From Marsupella aquatica (Eukaryota; Marchantiophyta), in the NCBI GenBank assembly GCA_973895155.1, contig OZ316894.1:372001-436000 (forward strand): DNA of 64,000 nucleotides. The letters run 5' to 3'. Positions 47,133-59,873 of this stretch are shown here, piece after piece (position 1 is the first letter of the stretch; each line of letters starts with the position of its first letter). Made by a program: the position numbers and the translations under genes. The notes under the pieces were generated by a model. The model saw nothing but the letters and a program-made list of their open reading frames with translations. It did no database searches and was not told where the DNA came from.

Positions 47133-49769
47133 ATGTCGCACACGATCCTCTCCAGCTCGGCCATTCGATTCTGGACACAGTTCCTATCTACCGGAAGGCA
47201 CTTCGCCGACTCATTGAAACACGCCAACCCGCGCCGATACGAAATCGAACGCGAGTACGAGAGAGCCATCCGCCTAGCAGGACGACACCACTACATCCTT
47301 AACTTTAACTACCCATCTCAGAGCGAGCTTTACCGACCTGCAGAGGTATCCGGGTACTTCTTCAACGGAGACAAATATATCGGGTTCTGGGAAGCATTGC
47401 TTCGGCTTCTGGATGAGGTCTTCAATATCCCGGGTACGATCGACTTGCAACGACATCACTTCGACCACATCCCTGCTCAGGTTCGGGCTATCATCAACAG
47501 CGAGTCCAGCACTACCCGTTCGACAAGGTCGTCTGCACTCGCTTCGGAGAACTTCTACCAGCACCTATAGAGTTTCATAGGAACTCGGCCAGCAACCAAC
47601 ATGACCAACTCAGTTGTACCCGTACCCGTACCGGTACAACCTCAGGCTCAGCTTCAGCTTCAGCCTCAGCCGCAGCCTAGCCAAACCCCACCACCGATCG
47701 CCCAGCCAGCACAAGTACGCTCCGTCATCAACGCTGTGGATCTTAGCGATGACGACGAGGCTACCCTACCCTTGACCAGGCGGCCCAGAGGAGCAAGCGC
47801 TCAGGGGGCCGACACTATATCGTCCCCACCCCCTGCTCTGACCCCAGGAGCGGCCCCGGCAGACAACATGGTGACCGTGGCCGACCCGGGCCCGTTACTA
47901 ACGGCAGTGGCACTACCCAGGCCCGATCGGGAGGATGGGGAGGTGTCACCTTCCTCGAGCCAGTCACGGGGGAAGAAGAGGAAGGAATCCGCCACTGCAT
48001 CCGGGTTACCGTTGGCCACGGTAGCCGTGGCCAAGGTGACGATGCACCGCATGGGGGAAAACGTTCACAAAAACATCCTCCATCCCAAACATGCGGTGTA
48101 CCTGAAGACTCAGGGATTCGAGCACCTCGCCTCCCTCCCCTGGAACACTTGTAGGTACTACGGGGAGGACATGACGGAGTTCGTCAGGAATTATGACGAT
48201 GCGCGTCAACATACTCGGCTGCGGGGAAGGAGTATGTCTCTCACGGAAGAACGGCTCAGGATGATCTTCGGGTTACCCGAAGGTGACCATCGCGTCGAAT
48301 CACGGGCTCCCGGGGGCAAGGGAGCCAAGTACCAATCTTCAAGTTTTCCCTCAGAGGGAGCAGTGGACAACGGGTTCGTGATGAAGACCTGCCTCATCCC
48401 CGAGATAGCTGAGCGACTGGAGTTCCAGAGGTACGCCCTCCACATGATGGAACCCCGGGGGGAGATCTCCGCCGCCCAGGTTATTCAGGTCAAGAACTAT
48501 CGACCTAGGAGGTGGGCGTCGTACTTCGCTAAGAAATTCCATGAAGAGATGGAGCTGCGAAGGAAGACGTTGTATATTGGCGGGAAGGCGTATTTCGCTA
48601 GCCACATCGAGATCATTCTTGAGTGGTACGCCCGGTTTGATCGACGAACCCTTCCCCGTGTCAACGTTACAAAGCTGGTCCCAGCTAGGTGGGTTTTCCC
48701 GGCCTTGGAGAGGCGGCCCCAACCCGAGGCCCAAAGTCCAGCGGACACGCCAGCTTCACCCACCCCACCTCCACAAGTAGCTGTAGTCGTAACCGAGGAG
48801 GTACCGGATGGGTCGGGTGTCACAACCGTTGATGCGACCCAACAGGTCGGGCTAAGTACAGAAGTCGGTACGACGGAGATCTTACCCGAACCCGGTTCTC
48901 CCAAAGACCCACCGGCAGCTATTCCGGAGAACCGGACATTGCTACAGGAGGACGCTCCAGCCCCTTCCAACGTTACGTCCCCAGGGCTGGACGTCACTGC
49001 CCCGGCCCCCGTGCGTGTTGACGTCTGCCCGTGCCCAACTCCGGACAGACACAACTTGGACCACCCGGAACTCTTCGTACCGGGTACATTTCTGAACGGG
49101 CTTCTGGGAGATTTCTCTCATCAGATTGCCCGGGATACCGGGGAGTTCATGGCCCGGAAGGTAGCCTGTTTCTTCAATCAGGAGTTGGTTGCCGCAGTAA
49201 AGGCAGGTCGGGCCCAGTCAGAGGCCCTTCAGAGGATAGAGCGGGACCGGGTGGAGTCCGTGTACCTAAAGAACGAAGTTGCAGCTCAAGAGGCTGAGCT
49301 TCGGCAACTACGACCCAAGGTTGTAGCCGCCGATGAGCTGTTAGCAAAGGCACACGCTTTTACCGCCCTAGCCGAACAGGCCAAAGCTGGGTACGATGCC
49401 GAGATTACACGACTCCGGAACCAGATTGACAGTTTGAAGAATCAAACTGTCACCTGGCAGAAAGACCTGGAGGAGGCCGAGGAACGGGCCCAACGGGACA
49501 CGGCGGAGATAGCCACGCTGCAGACCGAGGTGGCGCGGCTCCAAACCGAGGCCGAAAAGCAGGACCAGCTGGCGGGTAAACTGACAAGTGACGCCCAGCA
49601 GCTGGAGGAGGCTTGTCAGGAGGCAGCAGAGGAGACGGACGCGGCAAGGCGAGAGAACGAATCTCTGATGGACCAGGTCCAGCTCCTCAAGGCGGACAAT
49701 GACAGGCTTCGAAGGCAGCGGGATGGCCGCTCCCATTCGGGCGGCTCTGGCAAGCGTGCCAGGCATTAG
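47133..49769 (+). pseudogene. LTR-encoded PMD-like coiled-coil protein (G1), one stop
   Basis: The best G1 copy has a single frame of 878 codons, interrupted only by TAG at 47568-47570 where the sister copy reads CAG (LLYQHLQNF). Residues 1-145 form an unrecognised N-terminal part. Then come a Pro/Gln-rich linker, a SUMO-interacting-like VINAVDLSDDDE, and a central domain (CRYYGEDMTEFVRNY, IFGLPEGDHRVES, YRPRRWASYFAKKFHEE, EIILEWYARF). A Pro-rich hinge and about 250 residues of heptad-rich coiled coil (QKDLEEAEERAQRDTAEI) follow. The layout recalls plant mobile domain proteins that travel with gypsy elements. No catalytic motif is visible. Confidence 0.75.
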
Positions 49770-50672
49770 CAGCGGAGTAGGAATAGATTAGGATTAGGAC
49801 TGGCTTAGTCAGGCTCTTGGGACAGGCACCTGCCTTAGGTACAGCAGCGCTGCCGTGCTGTCCAGCCTGCGTAGATTAGGATCTTCTAATAAGACACAGC
49901 CGTTTTCCGGCCTGACTGTCAGCTTAGTTAGGACCTTAGTCAGCGAATCTTCGGCGAGAGGACACCCCGTCCCTCGTCCCTTAGTATTTAGTGCACCCCT
50001 CGGTAGAGGCAAGGGGGGGTTTTTAGTTGCAAAGTTGGGCGTCCGCGGTATGTGCGGGGAGTCCCGACCTCTGGGAATGAAAGAGTACCAAGGGGAGGGG
50101 GTAGGACTAAGCTCGTCGGGCGAGTGCGGAGCCGGGCTCCGTTGTAGTGTGCACCCTCGGCCTTGAACCTGTTCATTCCGGGGCTGTCGGGTCAACTAAG
50201 TGTACGCATATGTTCCCTTTGTAGTAAAATCCTTTCCCATCATTTTCCTTCGTGTAAATCGAGATTGTATGCATGTGCGTGTGTATGTGTGTGGGTTTCT
50301 CATATATGGGTGGCAGTGCCAGGCCGAACGCACTACCCGAGACGTGCACAGGATGCAGCCTGCGGGTAAGTGGTTGCGAGCACGGGTTGAGGACCTGTAT
50401 CATCGAATCCGGATCGAAGGCGGACAGCACGAAGGCTTAGAAGCCCTTAAGCCGGGGTCAATCCTGCTATCGACTAAGGTATGTTCCGGCGGCGGAACAC
50501 AAACCATACCTAGGAGGTGTCCGTATTTAGCAGTATGCGCACTTAGCGCTAGTTTACGAGAATAAGGTGCATTACGTGCTTCCCTTCCTGCCCGACCCCT
50601 CAGATTTACGAAGGATGTGCCCGTCTAAGCTGAAGTCTGAGTTAAGGCCGCAGCCGATGACGTGACAGCCGT

Positions 50673-53600
50673 GCCATCCCTGCCTACTAGAGTAGTTTGA
50701 TCTTCTGTCATGACCCTGCCTACGGTTGGTACCGGTTTTACCTCCTTGGTAACAACGGCTTGAGAAGCCGTGTTACTCCTTGACCCAGAAGGTTTTCGCT
50801 TCTTCTTTTGCTTTGGTTCGGCAGCTGGTCCCTTCCCTTCGGTACTTATCTCCGGCACCGGGGTGTGTGTCTCGGTTTGTCCTTCGGCCAGTACCACTCC
50901 TGGTAACAAGGTTGCCCCACTTGGAGTTGGTCCTGAGGAAGCCAAGCACTTAAATACTACGGCCTGTTTCTTCAGCCGCTCCGTTTGGTTGTCGGCTCGC
51001 CTTTGTAAGTTCTCCATCTTCCTCGTGGTTTCTTCCAACTCCTCCTGAGTTTCGTCCAGGTCTTTCCGTACCTCCTGTAGCTCCTTTTGGGCTTCATCCA
51101 ACTCTTTCTGGGCTTCCTCCAACTCTTTCTTTAAGGTAGCCTTCTCCTCCTAGGTTTCTCTCAGCTCCTTGTCGAGCTCCGTAATGACCTCAGACTCCAT
51201 TTTATTCATCTTGGCATAAGTCTGGTCGAGCTGGTCGTCTTTCTCGCGGAGGTCGGCCTTGAAACTGGCCGTCATGGACGCAAGCTCCTGCCGCCGCATG
51301 ATAATTGCCTGATAGGATTTCCCTAACTTGGCCTCCTTCTGCTCAAGGGCTCCGCGGATATCCTCGAGTTCTCCCTTCAACGCCCTCTCCCTTCTTTGAG
51401 TCTCCGCCATGGCCCGGTTGTTGGCTGCTATGTGGGCCTCCTCTGTGTCTCTCAGCTCTCGCTTCTACTTCTCCCTTTCTTTGACCGCCTCAGCCAACTC
51501 TCCTTGAGTCTGAGTCAGTTTATCCTTGATAATCTGATTATCAGATTGTGCGGTATCCAACTGCCCCTGCATGATGTTTAGCTCATGCCGTTTAATCCTA
51601 AGCTCATATTGGGCTTTCTTGGATGCCCTCAGGTCTTTTACCTCGGCTTCCCTCTCCGTAAGCCGTCGGATGACCTCGTCCTTCTTGCTTCTCTCCAAAG
51701 CCACCGCCTCTTCTAATTGGTGCTTCTCCAACCTTTCCCTCTGGAAAAAAGGTCCCTGCTCCAACTCCTCCCCAAAGATGTTGAGCGCCAGGTCCCCACA
51801 CATCTCCCCGTACTCCATGGCTCTATCTTTAGCATAGGTGGAGTAACCAAAAGTCATCGGCATCAACCACCTTGGCCTCTGTTCCCAAGCTGTCTTGCGG
51901 ATTTCTTCTATGGTAGCAAGAGGGTTGCTTCTCTTTTTGGCAAGCCGCCTGATGTCCTGCGGCCAATCTCCTCCTGGTAAATCTTTCTCCCTAGCCAGGG
52001 CTGCCTTCTCTTCCTCTCTGAGTCGCTCCTGAAACTCTTGTGCCGTTTGCTTGATGCCGTCAAAACTCGGGGGAGCGACATCTGGTGGGGGAGACTCGGG
52101 GCTGCTCTGCTGGGTCGGGTCCCCTCGAACTACTCTTGGAAGAGTGGGGATGAACCGGCCACAGGTCCTTACTCATGGAACATGATGGTCCAACCCACAG
52201 CCAGAGTTATCATTGTTGTAGTCCTCCACCGCCTCCTCCACTGTTTGGACTCCCGGCTTCCCCCTCTGTTCTCCTGGTCCTGCCGTGAACACAACCCCAC
52301 AGATCACGGGTTCTGGATCCTCCGGCTTCCACGTTGATCTCATCTTCTCCCTGTCGTGACCAGGGGCCTCGGGCTGCTTCTCCTCGGCTTTGGGACTTGA
52401 AGTTCCACATTCGGACTCCCGGCTCGTGTTCTGGCCTCCTTCTCTCCTTGGCCCCTGTAAAGGGGTTTTCCCTAGTAAGTGGGCTGAGGCCGACTTTAGA
52501 AGCAGTATTTGGTATTGGCCCCATTGCCGTTGCCGTTCTCTTTTCCTTCTCCAGCAATTTCAGCAGATTCTGCATGCCTGGTTGCTGCATCGGCAAGTCC
52601 TCCTTCCTCGGCCTAAACACCTGCTCGATTGTAGGACTGTCGGACTAGGTTGGTTTCTCTGTTGCTGGCCTCGGTTTTAGAACCTCCTCTGGTGCCCTTG
52701 CCTGCAAGGGCAGTACCGGGGCAAATATCCGGCTTTGGACATACCGGCACAACAGCGGCATGTGATAACCAAGCCGGGACACGCTTCCCATGCCGATTAC
52801 CTGTTGTTCCTCCTTCAAGATCTTCTTCAGTTGGTTGAGGAGGTACCCGTTGTAGTCCCGGCTTGGGTCTGGCCTCTCTGCCAGGTAGACCTGTGCCTTG
52901 CCAATCTCTGCCCTTGGCAAGTTGCAATGCATGGTCACCCGCAAGAAATCGATCATTTCTCCGATGTGCGGGTTGGTGCAGGTGTTCCGGAAGAAGCCAT
53001 TCTTTGTTGATGGCCCTGGAAACGACCGGAACTCCTTGTCTGGCAAGGTCTTCCAGGTCTCTACCTTGGTCTTGTTGCCCATCAACAAGCCAAACACTTC
53101 GGCGATTACCTAGGGCGTGAGATAGAAATCCTTCCCATACACCCTCGTGGAATTGGTCTCGGGCTCCCATGACCCTACGAATTCTAGTAAATCTGAATCC
53201 GGCACCTCCGGCTTCAACCATGGTAATTTTACGAAGGCTTCCAAGCCAGATCCGGCCATGAAGCCCTGGTACTTCTTGGTCTGCATGGCCGTAAAGCATG
53301 CATCCTCCTCCCGGGAAAAATGCAGTTGCACCTCTTCTGGTAGGGTTGCCGCCCAGCCTTTCCAGGTGTCATCCTTTGTTGGAATGGCATTGATGGGATC
53401 GACCTCCTCCTCTTTGGCCTCCGCCTGCCTCATGCTTCCCTGCTCTGCTAGCTTCCCTAGTGCCGCCGACCTCGTTCTTTTTGCCGGGGTGGCCTCTTCG
53501 TTGTTGTTTCCTTTCCTCTTCATTTTGGCTGCCGTGGATGTTTCTCCTAGCACGGTTGCCTTTGTCCACCCCTTCGTGCTACCCTTCAACTCCCAGTGTA

Positions 53601-54144
53601 TGTCGTTGCAGCGGTTGATGGCTTCTCGAATGCCGATGATCCTGTTTTCACAAAACAGAAGGTCGTCAAGCTGATTGGCAGTGGGAGTCCATGAGAACTC
53701 GGCCTTGATGAATTCTCCTTCTAAGAAAGCAGATTTCTGCAGCTCCCACAGTCGAGCTAGCTCCTACCGTTCTCGAGCTGCTCTCTTTGCTTCTTCATCC
53801 TCGTAAGTTGTAATGTACTCAGCTGCCCGTTCGAACAGGCATCCCCAAAAATGTGCCGCTTGATTGACATTGCTCATACCCTCCTTGAGTCGTTCGTTGG
53901 TATCTGCTCCCACCCAGAGTGTTTGTCTAAGCAACTGACAGTAGTTGGCCTCCCGTAGTCGTCTGCCCAGTTCGTGCTTGCAAATGAGCCGCCATTCCTC
54001 GCGAGTTGTCCTTACCCCTCTCCTCCTTGATGCTTCCCTACCGTTGGTTACCCCTAGCCGCCGACACTTAGTGCGCCCTAACCCTAATCGTAATCTCTCC
54101 CCCGGCGTCCTTACTTCCGGCCTCGGCCCGGGTTCCATAGTCAC
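50673..54144 (-). pseudogene. LTR-encoded PMD-like coiled-coil protein (G2, 5' LTR copy)
   Basis: Starts at 54144 (MTMEPGPRPEVRTPGERL) and continues in pieces at 53589-53110, 53097-52645, 52620-52210, 51866-51465, 51410-51150 and 51122 onward. It is the same protein as 56241-59873, with more breaks. G1 inserted into its Ala/Thr-rich tail at 50667/46678. Confidence 0.75.
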
Positions 54145-54252
54145 CCTTACTTGTTTATATTTTCCTTATTTTTGTAACTATACTAAGTTGTTTCTAGGGT
54201 ACACTTTGTTTTCCCATTTAACCGGCCTAGTGATTCCTGGTTAGGCATCACA

Positions 54253-56125
54253 GTCCGTCCTCTAACAGATTACCTGGCCCAGACCGAGTCAACTCTTCAT
54301 CGGCCTGACTGGGTCCACCCTCGGCTTCGGCATCAGCATCGGCCACGGCCTCCCCGCCTTGCTCTAGTGGTGGGTTAGCTACCGTGGCTTCATCAATGGT
54401 GGTCCCAGCCTCGGCCTTGCCATCCCCACATTCTAGGACCGGTGGATCCACTGTCGTGACCATGCCGGAGGTTGGTGTCGGGTTTACCTCCTCGGTCACA
54501 ACGGCTTGAGAAGCCGTATAACTCCCAGACCCAGAAGGTTTCCACTTCTTCTTCTTCCCTATTTTGGTAGCTGGTCCCTTCCCCTTGCCACTTACCTCCA
54601 GCACCGGTGTGAGTGGCGTGGCTTGTCCTTCGGCCAGTACTACTCCTGGTAACTTGGTTGCCCCAATTGGAGTTGGGCCTGATGAAGCCAAGCACTTAAA
54701 TATTGCGGCCTGTTTCTTCAGCCGCTCCGTTTGGTTGTCGGCTCGCCGCTGTAAGTTCTCCATCTTCCGCGTGCTTTCCTCCAACTCCTCTTGCACTTCG
54801 TCCAGGTCCTTGTGCGCCTCCTCCAGCTCCTTCTGGGCTTCCTCCAATTCTTTCTGGGCTTCCTCCAATTCTTTTTTTAAGGTAGCCCTCTCCTCCCGGG
54901 TTGCTCTTAGCTCCTTGTTGAGCTCTGCAATGACAACAGACTCCATCTGGTTCATCTTGGCATAAGTCTGATCAAGCATATCGTCTTTCTCACGCAGGTC
55001 GGCCTTGAAGCTGGCCGTCAGGGATGCTAGCTCCTGCTGCAGCACAATAATCCCTTGATAGGATTTTCCTAACTCGGCCTCCTTCTGCTCAAGGGCTCCA
55101 TGGATATCCTTGAGCTCCCCTTCAACGCCCTCTCCCTCCTCTGGGTCTCCACCATGGCCCGGTTGTTGGCGGCTATGTGGACCTCCTCTGCGTCCCTCAG
55201 CTCTCGCTTCCACTTCTCCCTTTAATTGACAGCGTCGGCTAACTCTCCTTGGGTCTGATTCAGTTTATCTTGGATAATCTGATTATCAGACTACGCGGTA
55301 TCCAATTGCCCTGCATGATGTTTAGCTCATGCCGCTTAATCCGCAACTCATCTTGGGCTTTCTTGGCCGCCTTCAGGTCTTCCACCTCGGCTTCCTTCTC
55401 CCTAAGCCGTCGGATGACCTCGTCCTTCTTGCTTCTCTCCAAAGCCACCGCTTCTTCTAATCGATGCTTCTCCAACATCTCCCTCTGGAAAAAGGGTCCC
55501 TGCTCCAACTCCTCCCCAAAGATGCTGAGTGCAAGTTCCCCACACATCTCTCCGTACTCCATGGCTCTATCTTTAGCATAGGTGGAGTAAGTAGAAGTCA
55601 TCGGCATCAACCACCGCGGCCTCTGTTCCCAAGCCGCCCTGCGGATTTCTTCTATCGTGGCTAGAGGGTTGCTTCTTTTCTCTGCAAGCCTCCTGATGTC
55701 CTCTGGCCAATCTCCTCCTGGTAAATCTTTCTCCCTAGCCAGAGCTGCCTTCTCTTCCTCCCTGAGTCACTCTTGAAACTCTTGTGCCGTCTGGTTTATG
55801 CCGTCAAAGCTCGGGGGAGCGACATCTGGTGGGGGAGACACGGAGCTGCTTTGCTGGGTGGGGTCCCCTCAAACTACTCTTGGAAGCGTGGGGATAAACC
55901 GGCCATAGGTTCTTACTCCTGGAACATGATGATCCAACCCATAGTCGGAGTTATCATTGCTGTAGTCCTCCACCGCCTCCTCCGCTGCTTGGACTCCCGA
56001 CTTCCCCCTCTGTTCCCCTGGTCCTGCCGTGAAAACGGCCTCACAACTCTCGGGCCCTGGTTCCTCCTCTGGCTTCCAGGCTGTCTTCTCCCTTTGTTTT
56101 CCGCGGGCAAGAGCCTTAGGCTGCT
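54253..56125 (-). pseudogene. Older G2 LTR fragment with coiled-coil ORF
   Basis: Minus-strand pieces 55610-55260 and 55213-54248 encode the coiled-coil part of the G2 LTR protein (ELRIKRHELNIMQG, KELEEAQKELEEAHKDLDEV). Its two edges are exactly the starts of the minus G2 element (54252) and the plus G2 element (56126). It is therefore the target into which both inserted. Confidence 0.8.
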
Positions 56126-56240
56126 TGTGATGCCTAGACAGGAATCACTCGGCCGGTTAAGTGGGTAAAGCAGGAAGGCACCCTAGGAACACCTTAGTAT
56201 AGGGACAAAACAAGGAAAATATAAACCATTAGGGGCAACC

Positions 56241-59200
56241 ATGGAACCCGGGCCGAGGCCGGAGGTAAGGACGCTGAGGGTGAAAACTCGATTAGGGTTA
56301 GGGCGCGTTAAGCGTCGGCGGCTAGGAAGGATCAATGGGAAGAAGGACCGGCAGAGGAGAGGGGTAAGGAGCGCTTGCAGGAGATGGTGGCTCATTTGCG
56401 AGCACGAACTAGGCAGACGACTATGGGAGGCCAACTACTGTCAGCTGCTTAGGCAAGCACTCGGGGAGAGAGTAGATACCGATGATCGACCTAAGGAGGG
56501 TATGAGCAACGTCAATCAAGCGGCACATTTCTGGGGATGCCTGTTCGAACGGGCAACTGAGTACATCAAGACTTACGAGGACGAGGAATCAGAAAGGGCA
56601 GCTCGAGAACGGCAGGAGCTCGCTCGATTGTGGGAGCTGCAAAAGACGGCTTTCTTAGGAGGCGAACTCATCAAGGACGAGTTCCTGTGGACGCCTACTT
56701 CCAATCAACTCGACGATCTTCTGTTTTGCAAAGACAGCGTCGTCGGCATCCGAGAGGCCATCAAGAACTGCAACGACATACACTGGGAATTAAAGGGTAG
56801 CACGGAAAGGTGGACCCAGGCAACGGTGCTAGGAGAAACCTCCACAGCAGCAGAGATGAAGAGGAAGGGAGCCGTCAACGATGAAGCCACCCCGGCAAAA
56901 AGAACGAGGTCGGCGGCACCAAAGAAGCCAGCCGAGCAGCAGAGCAGGAGGCAGGGAGAAGCCGAAGAGGAGGAGGTCGATCCCATCAAGGCCATTCCAA
57001 CCAGGGATGACACCTGGAAGGGCTGGGCGGCAACCCTACCGGTGGAGGTGCAACTACATTTTGCACGGGAGGAGGATGCATGCTTTACGGCCATGCAGAC
57101 CAAGAAGTACCAAGGCTTCATGGCCGGATCTGGCTTAGAGGCCTTTGTAAGATTACCATGGCTGAAGCCGGAGGTACCGGAGTCAGACCTATTAGAATTC
57201 GTGGGGTCATGGGAACCCGAGACCAATTGCACGAGGATATATGGGAAGGATTTCTATCTTACTCCCAAGGTAATTGCCGAAGTGTTTGGCTTGCCGATAG
57301 GCAATAAGACCAAAGTTGATACCAGGAAGACCTTGCCTGACAAGGAGTTCCGGTCGTTCCCCGGGCCATCAACGAAGAATGGCTTCTTCCGGAACACCTG
57401 CACCAACCCGCACATAGGAGAGATGATCGACTTCTTGCGGGTGACCATGCATTGTAACTTGCCGAGGGCAGAGATCGGCAAGGCACAGGTCTATCTGGCA
57501 GAAAGGCCAGACCCAAGCCGGGACTACAACGGGTACCTCCTCAACCAATTGAAGAAGATCTTAAAGGAGGAGCAATAGGTAATCGGCATGGGGAGCGTGT
57601 CGCGGCTTGGCTATCACATGCCGCTGTTGTGCCGGTATGCCAGAGGTCAGACTTTTGCCCCGGTACTTCCCCTGCAGGTAAGGGCACCCGAGGAAGCTCC
57701 AACGCCGAGGCCGTTGGCTGAGAAGCCTCAACCACCTGTTAGCCCTACGATCGAGCAGGTGTTTAGGCCCAGGAAGGAGGACTTGCCGATGCAGCAACCA
57801 GGCATGCAGAGTCTGCTGAAACTACTGGAGAACGAAAAGAAATCGGCATCGGCAACAACAACGGCAACGGCAACAATGCACGACACTACTACAGAGGTAG
57901 GCCTACACCGGCTCACAAGAGAAAACCCCTTTGCTGGAGACAAGGAGAGAATCAGGCCGGAATCCAAGCCCGGTGTTCGAATGTATGTGGGAATCTCAAG
58001 CTCCGAATCTGAGGCAGAATTGCCTGAAGCTCCTACCGACGAAGAGGAGAGGGAGAAGCCGGACGGCCAAGAAGTAGAGGAGGCAGTGGAGGACTGCAGC
58101 CATGATAATTCCGGCTATGGGTCGGACCATCACGTCCCAGGAGTAAGGACCTGTGGCCGGTTTGTCCCCACACTTCCAAGGGTAGTGCGAGGGGACCCCA
58201 ACCAGCAGAGTAGCCCTGAGTCTCCCCCACCAGATGTTGCTCCCCCGAGCTTCGACGGCATAAAATAGACGGTGCAGGAATTTCAGGAGCGAATCAAGCA
58301 GGAGGAGGAGGCAGCCCTGGCTAAGGAAAAGGATTTACCAGGAGAAGATTGGCCGGAGGACATCAGGCGGCTAGCCAAAAAAGGAAGCAAACCTCTAGCC
58401 ACGATTGAAGAGATCCGCAGGACGGCTTGGGAGCAGAGGCCGCGATGGGCGATGCCGATCACTTCTACTTACTCCACCTACGCTAAGAATAGAGCCATGG
58501 AGTATGGTGAGATGTGTGGGGAACTTGCGCTCGGCATCTTTGGAGAGGAGTTGGAGGTAGGACCCTTTTTCCATAGGGAGCAGTTGGAGAAGCACCAATT
58601 AGAAGAAGCGGTGGCTTTAGAGAGAAGCAAGAAGGACGAGGTCATTCGGCGGCTTAGGAGGATGGAAGCCGAGATTGAAGATCTAAGGGCGGCCAAGAAA
58701 GCCCAAGATGAACTGCGGATTAAACGACATGAGCTGAACATCATGCAGGGGCAGTTGGACACCGCGCAGGCTGATAATCAGAATATCAAGGATAAACTGA
58801 CTCAGACGCAGGGAGAGTTGGCCGACACGATCAAAGAGAGGGAGAAGTGGAAGCAAGAGCTGAAGAATACAGAGGAGGCCCACATAACAGCCAACAGCCG
58901 GGCCATGGCGGAGACCCAAAGAAAGGAATGGGCGTTGAAAGGGGAGCTCGAGAAAATCCGTGGAGCCCTTGAGCAGAAGGAGGCCGAGTTAGGGAAATCC
59001 TATCAAGGGATTATGGCGCTGCAGCAGGAGCTTGCGTCCCTGACGGCCAGCTTCAAGGCCGACCTAAGGGAGAAGGACGAGATGCTCGAACAGACTTACG
59101 CCAAGATGAACCAGATGGAGTCTGTCATCATTGCAGAGCTCGACAAGGAGCTAAAAGCAACCCAGGAGGAGAGGACTACCTTGAAACAAGAGCGGGAGGA

Positions 59201-59873
59201 AGCCCAGAAGGAACTAGAGGAGGCACGCAAGGACCTGGATGAGACCCAGGAGGAGTTGGAGGAAATCACGAGGAAGATGGAGAACCTCCAGCGGCGGGCC
59301 GACAACCAAACGGAGCGGCTGAAGAAACAAGCCGCAGTATTTAAGTGCTTGTCTTCATCAGGCCCAACTCCAATTGGGGCAACCAAGTTACCAGGAGTGG
59401 TACTGGCCGAAAAAGCCGCGCCACCTGCACCAGTGCCGGAAGTAAGTGGGAAGGGGAAGGGACCAGCTGCCGAACCAGAAAAGAAGAAGAAGCGGAAACC
59501 TTCAGGGTCAAAGAGTAATCCGACTCCACAAGCCGTGGTGACCAAAGAGGTAGAACCAGCACCATCCTCCGACATGAATACGGCAATAGATCCCGCTATG
59601 ATCACAGGTGGGGGTGGTGCGGCCCAAGCCGAACTACTCAGTAAGGAGGCCGGTATTCCAGATCCGCCTCTTGAGCAGGCCGGGGAGACCGTAGCCGAGG
59701 CTGAGGCCGTAACCGATTCCCGAGCCGATGCCGACGCTGATGGTGGACCCAGTCAGGCCGATGGAGAGTTGACTCAGTCAAGGGCAGGTAATCTGTCAGG
59801 GAATGAGCCTACGGCAGTGGCTGAGGAGGAAGCGTTGGGGGCGTCCATTAAGGATCCACCACCGGTGTCGTGA
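56241..59873 (+). pseudogene. LTR-encoded PMD-like coiled-coil protein (G2), two TAG stops
   Basis: One frame of 1210 codons is broken only by TAG at 57576-57578 and 58266-58268. Sister copies read CAG/CAA (Gln) at these points. The N-terminal 440 residues include an Arg-rich start, NVNQAAHFWGCLFERATEYI, a Lys-rich linker, and a mobile-domain-like block (WKGWAATLPVEVQLHF, VRLPWLKPEVPESDLLEFV, YLTPKVIAEVFGLPIG, FRSFPGPSTKNGFF). The middle is acidic (SSSESEAELPEAP). Residues 680-1050 are a long coiled coil, and the tail is Lys- then Ala/Glu-rich. It most resembles a structural or chromatin-associated protein; function unknown. Confidence 0.8.

Larger units (their letters stand above)
46678..50667 (+). 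mobile_element. G1 solo LTR (3990 bp) with ORF
   Basis: Begins TGTGACGCCGCC and ends GACGTGACA, flanked by GCCGT on both sides. No second LTR, PBS or pol is present. The same unit precedes a PBS and gag at 1545-6836, so this is a solo LTR left by recombination. About 0.45 kb precedes its ORF; 0.9 kb of non-coding DNA follows it (49770-50667). Confidence 0.85.
38475..54252 (-). mobile_element. G2 gypsy element, minus strand, internal deletion, nested
   Basis: 5' LTR 54252-45556 (split by a G1 solo LTR), PBS 45555-45531, internal gag-protease only, and 3' LTR 42455-38475. Both LTRs start TGTGATGCCTA on the minus strand and carry the same long ORF. The 3' LTR lacks its last ~770 bp at the 38475 side. 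The internal region stops soon after the protease region and joins the 3' LTR at ACGAGGG, so RT and integrase are missing and the element is non-autonomous. Confidence 0.85.
45556..54252 (-). repeat. G2 5' LTR split by G1 solo LTR
   Basis: Starts TGTGATGCCTAACCAGG at 54252 and ends CGCACCACA at 45556. Without the 3990-bp insertion and its duplication it is about 4.70 kb, against 4.66 kb for the plus copy. 45556-46330 is the non-coding LTR 3' part. Confidence 0.85.

Noticed and set aside
46678-50667. G1 unit as a stand-alone gag-only transposon
   Set aside because: The same unit precedes a PBS and gag at 1-6836 with identical ends, so solo LTR is the simpler reading.
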